A stretch of DNA of 64,000 bases from Gemmatimonadaceae bacterium (GTDB taxonomy: Bacteria; Gemmatimonadota; Gemmatimonadetes; Gemmatimonadales; Gemmatimonadaceae): positions 1-64,000 of the forward strand of contig JAICLZ010000004.1 of NCBI GenBank assembly GCA_025929535.1, read 5' to 3'. The notes under the pieces were generated by a model. That model made no database searches. It saw only the letters and a list, made by a program, of their open reading frames with translations, and was not told the origin of the DNA. Every line of letters begins with the position of its first letter. Position 1 is the first letter of the stretch. Below are positions 1 through 9,298 of the stretch, one piece after another. The position numbers and the translations under genes are program-made.

Positions 1-1102
1 AGATGAAGTAGTCGTCCGATAGCGCGATGCGCTCGAGCTCGAGCGCGATCTCGAGATCCTTGTCCACGCCCACTTCCGCGAACACCTCGTCCGCCAGCGA
101 TTTCACGATGCGCGCCCGCGGATCGTAGCTCTTGTAGACGCGATGGCCGAAGCCCATCAGGCGGCTGCTTCCCTTTCCGCTCTTCACCTCTTCGATGAAC
201 GCGGGCACGTTCTTCACGTGGCCGATGTCCTGGATCATCCGCAGCACCGCCTCGTTCGCACCCCCGTGCAGCGGGCCGTAGAGCGCCGCGATGCCGGCCG
301 CGACGGCCGAGAAGGGGTCGACGTGCGAGGAGCCCACGGCGCGTACGGCGTTGGTCGAGCAGTTCTGCTCGTGGTCCGCGTGCAGAATGAAGAGGATCTC
401 CGTGGCGCGCGTGAACACGGGGCGCGCCTCGTACTGCGGCTCGCTCATCCGCGCGACCATGCTCAGGAAGTTCTCGACGTAGGAGAGGTCGTTGTCGGGA
501 TAGACGAACGGCAGGCCCTTGATGTGCCGGTACGCGAACGCCGCGAGCGTCGGGAGCTTCGCGATCAGCCGGATGATCGCGAGGTTGCGCTCCTCGGGAT
601 CGTAGATGTTCTTCGCGCTCGGATAGAAGGAGGAGAGCGCCGCGACGGCGCTGCACAGCATCGACATCGGATGCGCGTCGTAGCGGAAGCCCTGCAGAAA
701 GGTCTTCACGTTCTCGTGCACATACGTGTGGAACGTGATGTCGTGCACCCACGAGTCGTACTCGCTCTGCGAGGGCAGCTCGCCGTGACGAAGCAGCCAC
801 GCGACCTCGAGGAACGACGCCTTGCCGGCGAGCTGCTCGATCGGGTACCCGCGGTAGCGGAGAATTCCGGCGTCGCCATCGATGTACGTGATCGAGCTCT
901 TGCACGATGCCGTGTTGAGGAACGCGGGGTCGTAGCTCATCAACCCGCCCTCGTCGGTCGGGATCTTCCGGAGATCGGTGGCGCGGATCGCACCCTGATT
1001 CACGGGAAGGTCGACGCTCAGATCGGAGCCTGGCGCTGAAACGTGCAGGCTCGCGGGCGTGGTGGAGGTGTCGGGTGCGGGTGCTGTCGTCGCGTTGCTC
1101 AT
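1..1102 (-). CDS. gltA: Citrate synthase (3' end cut by window edge)
   Basis: Condenses acetyl-CoA and oxaloacetate to citrate, the entry step of the TCA cycle, in the cytoplasm. My reverse-strand translation from the ATG at 1102 gives about 367 codons that run off the window. After a roughly 40-residue Ala/Pro/Thr-rich lead, the typical type II citrate synthase start appears: GLMSYDPAFLNTASCKSSIT, then ITYIDGDAGILRYRGYPIEQ, then DAHPMSML. The family is usually about 430 residues, so the last 60 or so lie outside. It is divergent from the M1 peptidase across a 160-bp intergenic region. The ORF track misses it because no stop falls inside the window. Identification is secure; only the exact start is uncertain. 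Confidence 0.95.
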   Translation of the reverse strand, partial: MSNATTAPAPDTSTTPASLHVSAPGSDLSVDLPVNQGAIRATDLRKIPTDEGGLMSYDPAFLNTASCKSSITYIDGDAGILRYRGYPIEQLAGKASFLEVAWLLRHGELPSQSEYDSWVHDITFHTYVHENVKTFLQGFRYDAHPMSMLCSAVAALSSFYPSAKNIYDPEERNLAIIRLIAKLPTLAAFAYRHIKGLPFVYPDNDLSYVENFLSMVARMSEPQYEARPVFTRATEILFILHADHEQNCSTNAVRAVGSSHVDPFSAVAAGIAALYGPLHGGANEAVLRMIQDIGHVKNVPAFIEEVKSGKGSSRLMGFGHRVYKSYDPRARIVKSLADEVFAEVGVDKDLEIALELERIALSDDYFI

Positions 1103-1262
1103 GCTGACTCACCTGTGCCGGAGGCGCGCTGGCCGCCGGGAAAATGCATTGTCGAGTGCGAAGAAATGCGCAGAGTGCGCACGTGGAAAGCTACGAAAGA
1201 ATCGAGGGAACGGGATGGCTGCGATTGCGCGGCGTCGAGCACGAGCGAAGATTCCGACCATC

Positions 1263-3692
1263 ATGCGCTTCACCGCACTCTCCCTTCTGCTCCTCGGCTC
1301 GGCCCTCCCGCTTCGCGCGCAAGTGCCCGCAACATGGGTGCCGGGCAACGCGGAAACCCGGTCGCACGACTACGATCTCGTGCATCAGCGGATCGAGCTC
1401 CGGGACATCAGCTGGGACTCGGCCTCTCTCGACGGGCGGGTGGTGACCACCCTCGCAGCCAGGCGGCCGGCGCTCGATTCCGTGATGCTCGATGCGGCCG
1501 CGGGCATCACGATACGCGGTGCAACCGATGCCGCGGGACGCGCGCTCCGCACCGCGCACATGGGCGACACGCTCGTCGTGCATCTGGCGAAGCCACTGCG
1601 CTTCGGCGACACCACGCGCTTCACGCTCGACTACCACGCGAAGATCGACAACGGTCACGGGCTCACCTTCATCGACGCCGACGGGCGGCCCCACAGGCCG
1701 CAGCAGCTCTGGAGCATGGGCGAGACCACCGGGAACAGCGCGTGGTTTCCCACCTACGACTATCCGAACGACAAGGAGAGCTGGGAGCTGATCGCGACCG
1801 TGCCCGCGCACATGACGGTCGTGTCGAACGGCAGGCTCGTGAGCGACGTGAAGCGCAAGCACGGCACACACACGACGCACTGGCGCCAGGACCAACCCGC
1901 GTCCACGTATCTCATCTCGATGACCGTCGCGCCCTACGCGCGCATTCGCGACAAATGGCGCGGAATGCCCGTCGACTACTATGTGTACCACGAGGACAGC
2001 GCCCTGGCGCGTCCGCTCTTCGGCTACACACCGGACATCATCGAGACCTACACGAAGCTCACGGGCGTGCGCTATCCGTGGGCGAAGTACGCGCAGGCGA
2101 CGGTCGCCGACTTCTTCGGCGGCGAGGAGATGGTGAGCGCGACCGAGCTCGTGGATTGGCTGCCCGATATACGCGCGTACGCCGACCGGCCGTGGTATCG
2201 CTGGCTGCTCATCCCGCACGAGCTCGCGCACCAGTGGTTCGGCGATGATGAAACGACGGAGAGCTGGTCGCACCTCTGGCTCAACGAGGGATTCGCCGAG
2301 TTCATGAACGGGGCCTACTGGGAGGCGAAGCTCGGACGGCATGCGAGCGACGACTTCTACTTCGACGAGTACCTGCACTTCACCGCCATCGACGCCGAGC
2401 GCTCGATGCCGCTGGTGGCGGAGGGCTCGAACAACATCTATCCCAAGGGCGCGCTCGTGCTGCGCATGCTGCGGCGCAGGCTGGGCGACGAGCGCTTCTG
2501 GGCCTCGATGCATCTCTTTCTCACACGCCATCAGCTGGGGAGTGCCGTCACGGAAGACTTCCGCCGCGCGGTGCTCGATGCGACCGGTGAGAACCTCGCG
2601 CAGTTCTGGAGCGACTGGATGTACCGGCCCGGCTATCCGCGCATCGCGGTGCGCGCGACATACGACTCGACGAAGCACGCGCTCTCGCTCGACGTTCGGC
2701 AGACGCAGCGCGATACCGCCGGTGCTGACTCCGCATGGCCGCCCACGCCCGCGGTCTATCACGCACCGGTGACGGTGCTGGTTGGCACGGCGCGCGGCAA
2801 CATCGAGAAGCACGCGGAGCTCGATGCGCGCGAGCAGACGATCGTGATCGACTCGCTCCCGGCTGCGCCTACCATGATTGTGTTCGACGAAGGAAACACG
2901 ATCGTCAAGGCGCTGGACTTTCCGCAGCCAACCGAATGGCTTGCCACGCAGCTCGCTCGCGATCCCGACCTGTGGAACCGGTGGTGGGCGATCCGGGAGC
3001 TGAGCCGCCGCGCCACCGACTCCCTCGCGGGACGCGCGCTCGCCACCGCGGCCACGAGCGCGGACTACGCGCTCACGCGCGCGCAGGCGGCGACGGCGCT
3101 CGCGCGTTTCCCCGCCTCGCTCGCCACCGCGGCGCTCGAGGCCGCGCGCCGCGACAGCTCGGCCCACGTGCGCGAGGCGGCGGTGGTGTCGCTGGGATTT
3201 CTTGGGGGCGCGGATGCACTGGCGGCAGCGAGGGACGCGATGCGCGATTCGAGCTACGCCGTCCAGGCGGCGGCCACCGCCGTGCTGATTCGGCTCGATC
3301 CGGCGAATCGCCGCTCGTTGATCGCGCGCGGGCTCGCAACCGACTCGTATCGCGACGTGATTCGCAACGCGGCGCTCGACGCGATCGCGCGACTCGGCGA
3401 TCCGGCGTACACCGCGCGCGTCGATTCCCTGCGCGGCGTGAGCCCGCGCGTGGCGAGCACGCTGGCGGTGCTCGCGGTCCGCGGAGACAGCGCGGCGCTG
3501 ACCGCTCTGGTCAGCTCGCTCGACGATGCGCGGCCCTACGTGCGCGAGTGGGCCGTGCGCGCGATCGCGCAGCTTCCCCCGGAGATGCGCGACCCATCGC
3601 TTCGCGCCATCGCGAGCTCGCTTCGCGACTCGAAGACGAAGAGCGCGGTGGACGCACTGCTCAACCCGAAGCCGCTGCCCGGAAAGCGCTAG
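1263..3692 (+). CDS. Secreted M1 family aminopeptidase with C-terminal HEAT-like repeats
   Basis: Zinc aminopeptidase that removes N-terminal residues from peptides, probably in the periplasm. The ATG at 1263 begins a clean signal peptide (MRFTALSLLLLGSALPLRAQ); the track start at 1059 lies inside the gltA region and is rejected. The zinc site HELAHQ and the third ligand in WLNEGFAEF are intact. The substrate-anchoring GXMEN motif, normally GGMEN, reads GGEEM here, so Met and Asn are replaced while the Glu is kept. The last 200 or so residues are Ala/Arg-rich helical repeats of HEAT type, as in several M1 proteins of this bacterial group. The protein is 809 residues. M1 assignment is firm; substrate is unknown. 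Confidence 0.92.
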   Translation: MRFTALSLLLLGSALPLRAQVPATWVPGNAETRSHDYDLVHQRIELRDISWDSASLDGRVVTTLAARRPALDSVMLDAAAGITIRGATDAAGRALRTAHMGDTLVVHLAKPLRFGDTTRFTLDYHAKIDNGHGLTFIDADGRPHRPQQLWSMGETTGNSAWFPTYDYPNDKESWELIATVPAHMTVVSNGRLVSDVKRKHGTHTTHWRQDQPASTYLISMTVAPYARIRDKWRGMPVDYYVYHEDSALARPLFGYTPDIIETYTKLTGVRYPWAKYAQATVADFFGGEEMVSATELVDWLPDIRAYADRPWYRWLLIPHELAHQWFGDDETTESWSHLWLNEGFAEFMNGAYWEAKLGRHASDDFYFDEYLHFTAIDAERSMPLVAEGSNNIYPKGALVLRMLRRRLGDERFWASMHLFLTRHQLGSAVTEDFRRAVLDATGENLAQFWSDWMYRPGYPRIAVRATYDSTKHALSLDVRQTQRDTAGADSAWPPTPAVYHAPVTVLVGTARGNIEKHAELDAREQTIVIDSLPAAPTMIVFDEGNTIVKALDFPQPTEWLATQLARDPDLWNRWWAIRELSRRATDSLAGRALATAATSADYALTRAQAATALARFPASLATAALEAARRDSSAHVREAAVVSLGFLGGADALAAARDAMRDSSYAVQAAATAVLIRLDPANRRSLIARGLATDSYRDVIRNAALDAIARLGDPAYTARVDSLRGVSPRVASTLAVLAVRGDSAALTALVSSLDDARPYVREWAVRAIAQLPPEMRDPSLRAIASSLRDSKTKSAVDALLNPKPLPGKR

Positions 3693-3705
3693 GCGACGCG
3701 CCCGC

Positions 3706-4851
3706 TCACGTTGCCGGCGCCTGAAAGCGTGAGATCGCGAACGGGCCGAGATCGAAGCTCGTCTCGCCAGTCGTCGCCAGGTCCGCGAGGATCTCGCCGA
3801 TCGCGCTCGCGAACTTGAAGCCGTGGCCCGAACACGGGCTCGCGATGATCACGTTCGGATGCGCCGGGTGGCGGTCGAGAAGAAAATCGTGGTCCGGAGT
3901 GTTGGTGTAGACGCAGGTCGCGCGATCGACAATGCGCCCCGCAGCCTGCGGCAGATAGCGCGCGAGCAGCGCCTGCATCTCCACTCCCTCGGCCGCGGAT
4001 GCCGGCGCGCGCGGCGCGTCGATGTCGATCACTGCCCCCTCGTGATGGATGCCCGCCTTCACGCCGTGGCCGACATCCGGGAACGTCGCGAAGAAGCGCG
4101 CATCCGCGTACTCGATGAGCGAGATGGGCGAGTGCGCCGCGTCGTACCACTCCGGATGCGATGCGGGCTCGAACCAGTGAAAGAGCTGGCGCTCCACGTT
4201 GAGGGGAAGGTCGAGATCGGGCACGAGCGCCGGAAGCCAGGGGCCCGCCGCAAGGATGAGCGTGCGCGCGCGGAGCTCGCCCGCATCCGTCGCGATGCGC
4301 ACGCCGTCATCCGCGGTCCAGCCGGTCACCGTGATCCCCGTGCGGATCGTCGCGCCGGCGCGCCGGGCGAGGGCGAGATGCGCCTCGACGCACCGCTCGG
4401 GCAGGAGCAGCCCCGCGCGGGGCTCGTGGAGCGCCAGCGACCCCCGAGGCACGCGAAAGCCGGGGAAGCGCGCCTGCACTTCGGCCGGCTCGAGGATCGT
4501 GTGCGCGAGCCCGTGCTCCGTCGCGCTGCGCAGCGCGCCCGCGAAGAGCTCCCCTTCGGGCGGTCCGATCATCAGACCGCCCGTTTGCACGAACAGCCGC
4601 TCCCCAATCTCCTTCTCGAGCGCGGCCCACAGCTCGTACGCGCGCTGCACGATGGGCACGTAGCACGGATGCTCGTAATACGCCTCGCGGATGATGCGCG
4701 TGCGCCCGTGCGTGGAGCCGTGAATGTGCGGTGTGACGAAGCGATCGACGCCGAGCACCTTCACGCCGCGCGAGGCGAGATGATGGAGCGCCGCGCTGCC
4801 CATCGCGCCGAGCCCCACGATCATCGTGTCGCATTCGTCCGGATTCGCCAC
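3706..4851 (-). CDS. solA: FAD-dependent sarcosine / N-methyl-L-tryptophan oxidase family protein
   Basis: Flavoenzyme that oxidatively demethylates an N-methyl amino acid, giving the amino acid, formaldehyde and H2O2. Near the N-terminus is the dinucleotide-binding motif [18 protein letters not shown] followed by GVDRF. Near the C-terminus [14 protein letters not shown] matches the segment that carries the covalent FAD cysteine of monomeric sarcosine oxidase. I chose a GTG start at 4851, giving 381 residues, the family's usual length; the track start adds about 90 residues lying over aceK. The GTG shares one base with the aceK stop (TAGTG), so the two are probably translationally coupled. 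Sarcosine versus N-methyltryptophan cannot be decided from sequence, so the symbol is tentative. Confidence 0.85.
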   Translation of the reverse strand: MANPDECDTMIVGLGAMGSAALHHLASRGVKVLGVDRFVTPHIHGSTHGRTRIIREAYYEHPCYVPIVQRAYELWAALEKEIGERLFVQTGGLMIGPPEGELFAGALRSATEHGLAHTILEPAEVQARFPGFRVPRGSLALHEPRAGLLLPERCVEAHLALARRAGATIRTGITVTGWTADDGVRIATDAGELRARTLILAAGPWLPALVPDLDLPLNVERQLFHWFEPASHPEWYDAAHSPISLIEYADARFFATFPDVGHGVKAGIHHEGAVIDIDAPRAPASAAEGVEMQALLARYLPQAAGRIVDRATCVYTNTPDHDFLLDRHPAHPNVIIASPCSGHGFKFASAIGEILADLATTGETSFDLGPFAISRFQAPAT

Positions 4852-6608
4852 TATTTGCGCTCCAGCCGGCGGCCGGCCTTGTACGGAAACACGTCCACCA
4901 CTTCCCCCTCGCGCTGCCGCTGCTGCATGCCGCGCCAGTAGTCCACCGTGAGCAGATCGGCGTGCGCGCTCAGGAAGCCGTCGCGCAACGGTCCGGACGG
5001 AACGAGGAATGCCGCGAACTCTTCCGGGAAGACATCGAGCTCGCCCACGTAATACCAGGGCTCCGCCGCCATCTCCTCCTCGTCCGTGCGAGGCTGGGGG
5101 AGCGAGCGAATGTTGCACTCCGTGAGCAGGCAGAGCTCATCGTAGTCGTAGAAGATGACGCGGCCGTGCCGGCTCACGCCGAAGTTCTTGAGCAGCATGT
5201 CGCCCGTGAAGATGTTGGCGGCGGCGAGATCCTTGATCGCGGCGCCGTAGTCGAGAATCGCATCGGCCGCTGCCTCGGGCGATGCATCGCGGAGAAAGAC
5301 GTTGAGCGGCGTGACGCGTCGCTCGGTGTAGAGGTGCGCGATGATGACGTGCGCGCCTTCCACGCGCACGATCGACGGCGCGACTTCGAGCAGGTGCTCG
5401 AGAAGCTCGTCCGGAAAGAGACGCCGCGGAAAGGCGAGATGCTCGAACTCCTGCGCATCGGCCAGGCGCCCCACGCGGTCGCGCACGAACACCAGATGAT
5501 ATTTCCCGAGCACGCCGGTGCGGGTGATGCGCTTGGGATGCCCGAAGCGATCCTTGATGATCTTGAACACGACGTTGAGCGATGGAAGCGTGAACACGCT
5601 CATGACGAGCCCTTCGTCGCCCTCCGCGAAGTCGAAGCGTGCATCCGGCCGCGCCATGTGCGCGACCAGGCTGCGGTAGAGCTCCGTCTTGCCGTGCTTG
5701 TTGAAGCCGATCGCGTTGTACAGCTCGTCGATGCGCTTGAGCGGCATGATCGAGGCGAGAAACTCCACCACCGCACTCGGCCGCTCGGTCTCCACGAAGA
5801 AGTACGACCAGCTGAAGCCGAAGACGATGCTGACCTCGTCCGACGTGGTGAGCACGGCGTCCACGACAATGCCGTCCCGGCCGTGCAGCAGGGGGAGCAC
5901 CAGGGGAATCCATGCGTCGCCGTTCCTCACGCGCGCGATGACGTACGCGCCCTTGTTGCGGAAGAAGACCGGGACGAGCACTTCGAGCTCGCCGCCCGAT
6001 GCGGGGATGGCGGCGGCGCGCATTGCGAGCTCCACGCGCTCCGCAGCGAGCTCCACATCGCGCTCGACGTGCGCGTAGGGCACGCTCCACGCGAGGTCAG
6101 CGAGCAGCCTGTCGAGCGCCGCCGACACGCCCCCGTCGAGCGAGTAGCAGCGCGTGATCGGCTGCTCGTCGCCGCGAGGCTCGGGAGTCGTCTCGGAGAG
6201 CACGTACTCGACGTGCGTGTTCACACCCACCGTCGTGAACACGCGGCGCGTGACCGAGCTGAAGAACGTCTCCGCGATCTCGCAGTCGTCGCGGTCGACG
6301 ATCAGCGCGCCGTGCAGCCACTTCACTTCCTCCCAGGTCGCGACATCCGTGGCGAGCGGACCGAGCTCGTGGCGCACGTCCTCGAGCGCCTGCAGCACGT
6401 GCGTGCGGTAGAGCGCGAGACGCGCGGCCGCATCGTCCTGGGTGCCGAGCCAGTCGCGACGCTCGAAGCGATCGCGCACGCCGCGGGTGATCGCGGCGAA
6501 GCGGGCGACGAACGAGTCGAACGCGCTCGCGATCGCCAGCGCCGCGCGTGCCGTCGCCTCGTTGCCGTTCACGTGCTCCGTCAGCACATTTCGCGCATTG
6601 GCACTCAT
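4851..6608 (-). CDS. aceK: Isocitrate dehydrogenase kinase/phosphatase
   Basis: Bifunctional enzyme that phosphorylates and dephosphorylates Icd, throttling the TCA cycle so isocitrate can enter the glyoxylate bypass. Recognised from strongly conserved family blocks: [59 protein letters not shown], and a C-terminal block with [10 protein letters not shown] and [17 protein letters not shown]. From the ATG at 6608 the protein is 585 residues, close to the 578 of E. coli AceK. No good Shine-Dalgarno site precedes this ATG. In enterobacteria aceK closes the aceBAK operon; here no aceA or aceB is in view and the gene instead sits head to head with icd. Confidence 0.95.
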   Translation of the reverse strand: MSANARNVLTEHVNGNEATARAALAIASAFDSFVARFAAITRGVRDRFERRDWLGTQDDAAARLALYRTHVLQALEDVRHELGPLATDVATWEEVKWLHGALIVDRDDCEIAETFFSSVTRRVFTTVGVNTHVEYVLSETTPEPRGDEQPITRCYSLDGGVSAALDRLLADLAWSVPYAHVERDVELAAERVELAMRAAAIPASGGELEVLVPVFFRNKGAYVIARVRNGDAWIPLVLPLLHGRDGIVVDAVLTTSDEVSIVFGFSWSYFFVETERPSAVVEFLASIMPLKRIDELYNAIGFNKHGKTELYRSLVAHMARPDARFDFAEGDEGLVMSVFTLPSLNVVFKIIKDRFGHPKRITRTGVLGKYHLVFVRDRVGRLADAQEFEHLAFPRRLFPDELLEHLLEVAPSIVRVEGAHVIIAHLYTERRVTPLNVFLRDASPEAAADAILDYGAAIKDLAAANIFTGDMLLKNFGVSRHGRVIFYDYDELCLLTECNIRSLPQPRTDEEEMAAEPWYYVGELDVFPEEFAAFLVPSGPLRDGFLSAHADLLTVDYWRGMQQRQREGEVVDVFPYKAGRRLERK

Positions 6609-6629
6609 CGACGCAGGAGCCGAGATCTC

Positions 6630-7886
6630 ATGACGACGTCCACCGCACCCGAATACAAGACATTGAAGCCACCCGCCCAGGGTGAAACGATCACAATGCG
6701 GGGCGGGGTGCTGCAAGTCCCCTCCCAGCCGATCATTCCGTTCATCGAGGGAGATGGAACGGGACCCGACATCTGGCACGCCTCGCGGATGGTGTTCGAT
6801 GGCGCCGTGAAGGCCGCCTACGGAAATTCGCGAAAGATCGAGTGGTTCGAAGTGCTCGCCGGAGAGAAGGCGAAGAATGCCGTTAACAACTGGCTGCCGG
6901 ATGATACGCTGGCGGCACTCGATCACCACCTCGTGTCGATCAAGGGGCCGCTCACGACTCCGGTAGGCGGCGGCTTCCGATCACTGAACGTCGCCCTCCG
7001 GCAGAAGCTGGATCTGTACGCGTGCGTGCGCCCGGTGCGGTGGTTCACGGGCGTTCCCTCGCCCGTGAAGGCGCCGGAAGACGTGAACATGATCATCTTC
7101 CGCGAGAATACGGAAGACATCTACGCGGGAATCGAATGGAGGGCCCAAAGTGCCGAGGCGAAGCAGGTGATCGACTTCCTGCGAGGCGAGATGGGCGTGC
7201 AGACGATCCGTTTTCCGGACACGAGCGCGATCGGGATCAAGCCGATCTCCGAGGAAGGAAGCAAGCGCCTGATCCGCGCCGCGATCGACTACGCGATCAC
7301 GCATTCGATGCCGAGCGTGACGCTGGTCCACAAGGGCAACATCATGAAGTACACGGAGGGCGGCTTCCGTGACTGGGGCTACGAGCTCGCAAGGAAGGAG
7401 TACGGCGCAACGGAGCTCGACGGTGGTCCGTGGCTCACGCTTCCGAACGGCGTGGTGATCAAGGACGTCATCGCCGATGCGTTCCTGCAGCAGATTCTCA
7501 CACGCCCGCGCGAGTACAGCGTGATCGCGACGATGAACCTGAACGGCGACTACATCTCGGATGCGCTGGCGGCGCAGGTGGGAGGCATCGGGATCGCGCC
7601 GGGCGCGAACATCAACTACCAGACCGGCCACGCCGTGTTCGAGGCGACGCACGGCACCGCGCCCAAGTACGCCGGACAGGACAAGGTGAATCCGGGCTCC
7701 GTGATCCTGAGCGGCGAGATGATGTTCCGCCACCTGGGCTGGCCCGAAGCTGCGGACCGCATCCTCTCGTCGCTCGAGAAGACGATCGGACAGAAGCGCG
7801 TGACGTACGATTTCGAGCGGCAGATGAAGGGTGCGACGCTGCTCAAGACGAGCGAGTTCGCCAAGGCGATGATCGAGAACATGTAG
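6630..7886 (+). CDS. icd: NADP-dependent isocitrate dehydrogenase
   Basis: Oxidises isocitrate to 2-oxoglutarate with NADP in the TCA cycle. From the ATG at 6630 (AGGAG about 10 nt upstream) it encodes 418 residues, matching the 416 of E. coli Icd. Visible signatures are [13 protein letters not shown], the regulated loop [13 protein letters not shown], which contains the serine equivalent to the AceK-phosphorylated Ser113 of E. coli, and [13 protein letters not shown]. The C-terminal part has [20 protein letters not shown] and the [12 protein letters not shown] motif. The long upstream extension in the track (from 4962) is antisense to aceK and is rejected. A strong hairpin follows the stop. 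Confidence 0.97.
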   Translation: MTTSTAPEYKTLKPPAQGETITMRGGVLQVPSQPIIPFIEGDGTGPDIWHASRMVFDGAVKAAYGNSRKIEWFEVLAGEKAKNAVNNWLPDDTLAALDHHLVSIKGPLTTPVGGGFRSLNVALRQKLDLYACVRPVRWFTGVPSPVKAPEDVNMIIFRENTEDIYAGIEWRAQSAEAKQVIDFLRGEMGVQTIRFPDTSAIGIKPISEEGSKRLIRAAIDYAITHSMPSVTLVHKGNIMKYTEGGFRDWGYELARKEYGATELDGGPWLTLPNGVVIKDVIADAFLQQILTRPREYSVIATMNLNGDYISDALAAQVGGIGIAPGANINYQTGHAVFEATHGTAPKYAGQDKVNPGSVILSGEMMFRHLGWPEAADRILSSLEKTIGQKRVTYDFERQMKGATLLKTSEFAKAMIENM

Positions 7887-7911
7887 CGGGCGTGGCGCGA
7901 TGTTCGGGTGC

Positions 7912-7946
7912 GAAACGGGGAGGCGCAGATCGCGCCTCCCCGTTTC
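7912..7946. terminator. Bidirectional intrinsic terminator between icd and susD
   Basis: A perfect 15-bp inverted repeat (GAAACGGGGAGGCGC and its complement) with a 5-nt loop lies 26 nt after the icd stop and 30 nt before the end of the convergent susD-like gene. The outer AAAC/GTTT pairs put short A and T runs on both flanks, so it could stop transcription from either side. Confidence 0.85.
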
Positions 7947-7975
7947 TCGTTGGTGCGGCGAAGGAACCTCGAGAA

Positions 7976-9286
7976 TCAGCCCCCGCCACGTGCATTGGGA
8001 TTGTTGTTCGTCTCCACCGCGGGAAGCGGCATGCAGGTTTCCGATCCGTACGTGCCACCCTTGCTGTACGTGATGGAGTACGGCAGTCCTGCCGCCGGAA
8101 CGAGCGGAAGATCCAGGCGGCGAACATCATAGAGGTGTGTTCCCTGCAGCCACAGCCACCGGGCACGCTCCTGCGCGATGTCGGCCTTGATCACCGCCGG
8201 ATCGGACGACGACGGAAGTGCCGAGAGTCCGGCGCCTGCACGAAGCGTATTCAGAATCGTGATTGCACCGGGGCCACCAGTGGCTTCAGCCAGAATCAGC
8301 TGCGCTTCGGTGTAGCTCCCAACGGGAATCGGCGCGGAGCCATCCGCATACTTCCCCTGCAGGAAAAGTGGCGTCTGCTCGTCCGCTGCGAGGCGGCCGG
8401 CATCGGTCACCGGAACGCGTGGATCGTTGAGCCCGCGATACTCCGGCGCGACGGTGACGGCGTGCCCGTTGTTCTGGGAAAAGACACGATTGGTGCGATA
8501 ATCCGTCGCGGCATCGTAGGTTGCATCGTACTCGAAGTCGGGCGGTATGAGCGCCGCGTCCGTTGCTGCGGCCGCGGTATTCCCGACGTCGAGCTCTGCG
8601 CGAGCTCGACCGAGAATCGCCAGATTCAGGATGTCGCCATCGCCAACCGGATTCGTCGGATCCGCCTGTGCTGCGGCGACGGCGGTATCGAACTTGGCAA
8701 TCGCGAGATTGAACAGGTCGTTCGACGTGAGCTGCGGTCCAAGATCGATCGCGGCCGCGCAGAACGCCTCACCCAGCAAAATCCGGTCGTAGCCGCCGTA
8801 GGTTGCGGCATGCGCGATCAGATTCTGGCGGTTCGGTACCTGATCGTCCGTCCACCCGTCCAGCAGCGTCAGGGCATGATCCGCGGTGAAGCGCGCCGTC
8901 GAAAGAGGCGTGTAGGTGCCGAGGGACGTGCAATCGTTCGTCGAATACGCCGTCTCGTTCGGATCGATGTCGCGGCGGTCGTACGACCACCGCGACGCCG
9001 TGAGCGTCGTCTCCTGGAGCTCGCCGCTCATCAAACCCGTCGCAACGACGTACGCGCCGAGCGCGCAGTCGAAGTCGCCGATCGTGCTCTGCACGAGCAA
9101 CAGAGCGCTTCCGGGGTTTTCGATCGTCGTGGTGCCGATCGCATCCGGAGCCTGTACATCGAGCAGGTTGTTGCACGCGAGTGCCGTACACAGCACCGCG
9201 ATCGACAAGAATGCCCATGCCTTCGTGCGCGTACGGCGCGCTGAGTTTCTCTGCATGTGTGTTGGCCTGTGAATGTCGGGTGACAT
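7976..9286 (-). CDS. SusD/RagB-like outer-membrane lipoprotein
   Basis: Surface lipoprotein thought to act as the lid and substrate-binding partner of a SusC-type TonB-dependent transporter. An N-terminal hydrophobic stretch ends in a lipobox (SIAVLCTALAC) and is followed by NLLDVQAPDAIG, typical of SusD-family mature starts. The C-terminal block ERARWLWLQGTHLYDVRRLD is also typical. At 436 residues it is shorter than most Bacteroidetes SusD proteins. The ATG at 9286 has AGGAG 9 nt upstream, overlapping the susC stop; an internal ATG at 9256 gives a more compact signal peptide and is a credible alternative. It follows susC by 12 nt, so the pair is one transcript. Substrate is not predictable. 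Confidence 0.88.
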   Translation of the reverse strand: MSPDIHRPTHMQRNSARRTRTKAWAFLSIAVLCTALACNNLLDVQAPDAIGTTTIENPGSALLLVQSTIGDFDCALGAYVVATGLMSGELQETTLTASRWSYDRRDIDPNETAYSTNDCTSLGTYTPLSTARFTADHALTLLDGWTDDQVPNRQNLIAHAATYGGYDRILLGEAFCAAAIDLGPQLTSNDLFNLAIAKFDTAVAAAQADPTNPVGDGDILNLAILGRARAELDVGNTAAAATDAALIPPDFEYDATYDAATDYRTNRVFSQNNGHAVTVAPEYRGLNDPRVPVTDAGRLAADEQTPLFLQGKYADGSAPIPVGSYTEAQLILAEATGGPGAITILNTLRAGAGLSALPSSSDPAVIKADIAQERARWLWLQGTHLYDVRRLDLPLVPAAGLPYSITYSKGGTYGSETCMPLPAVETNNNPNARGGG

Positions 9287-9298
9287 TGTGGGATGCTC

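Noticed and set aside
1191-3167. 658-residue minus-strand ORF over the M1 peptidase, and similar long antisense ORFs (e.g. 19687-21201, 26134-28008, 33433-35760)
   Set aside because: They are Arg/His-rich, lack domains and start signals, and mirror well-supported genes; long antisense ORFs are expected at this GC content.
4962-6629. N-terminal extension of icd in the track (974 residues)
   Set aside because: The extension is antisense to aceK, which has strong family homology; Icd homology begins exactly at the ATG at 6630.
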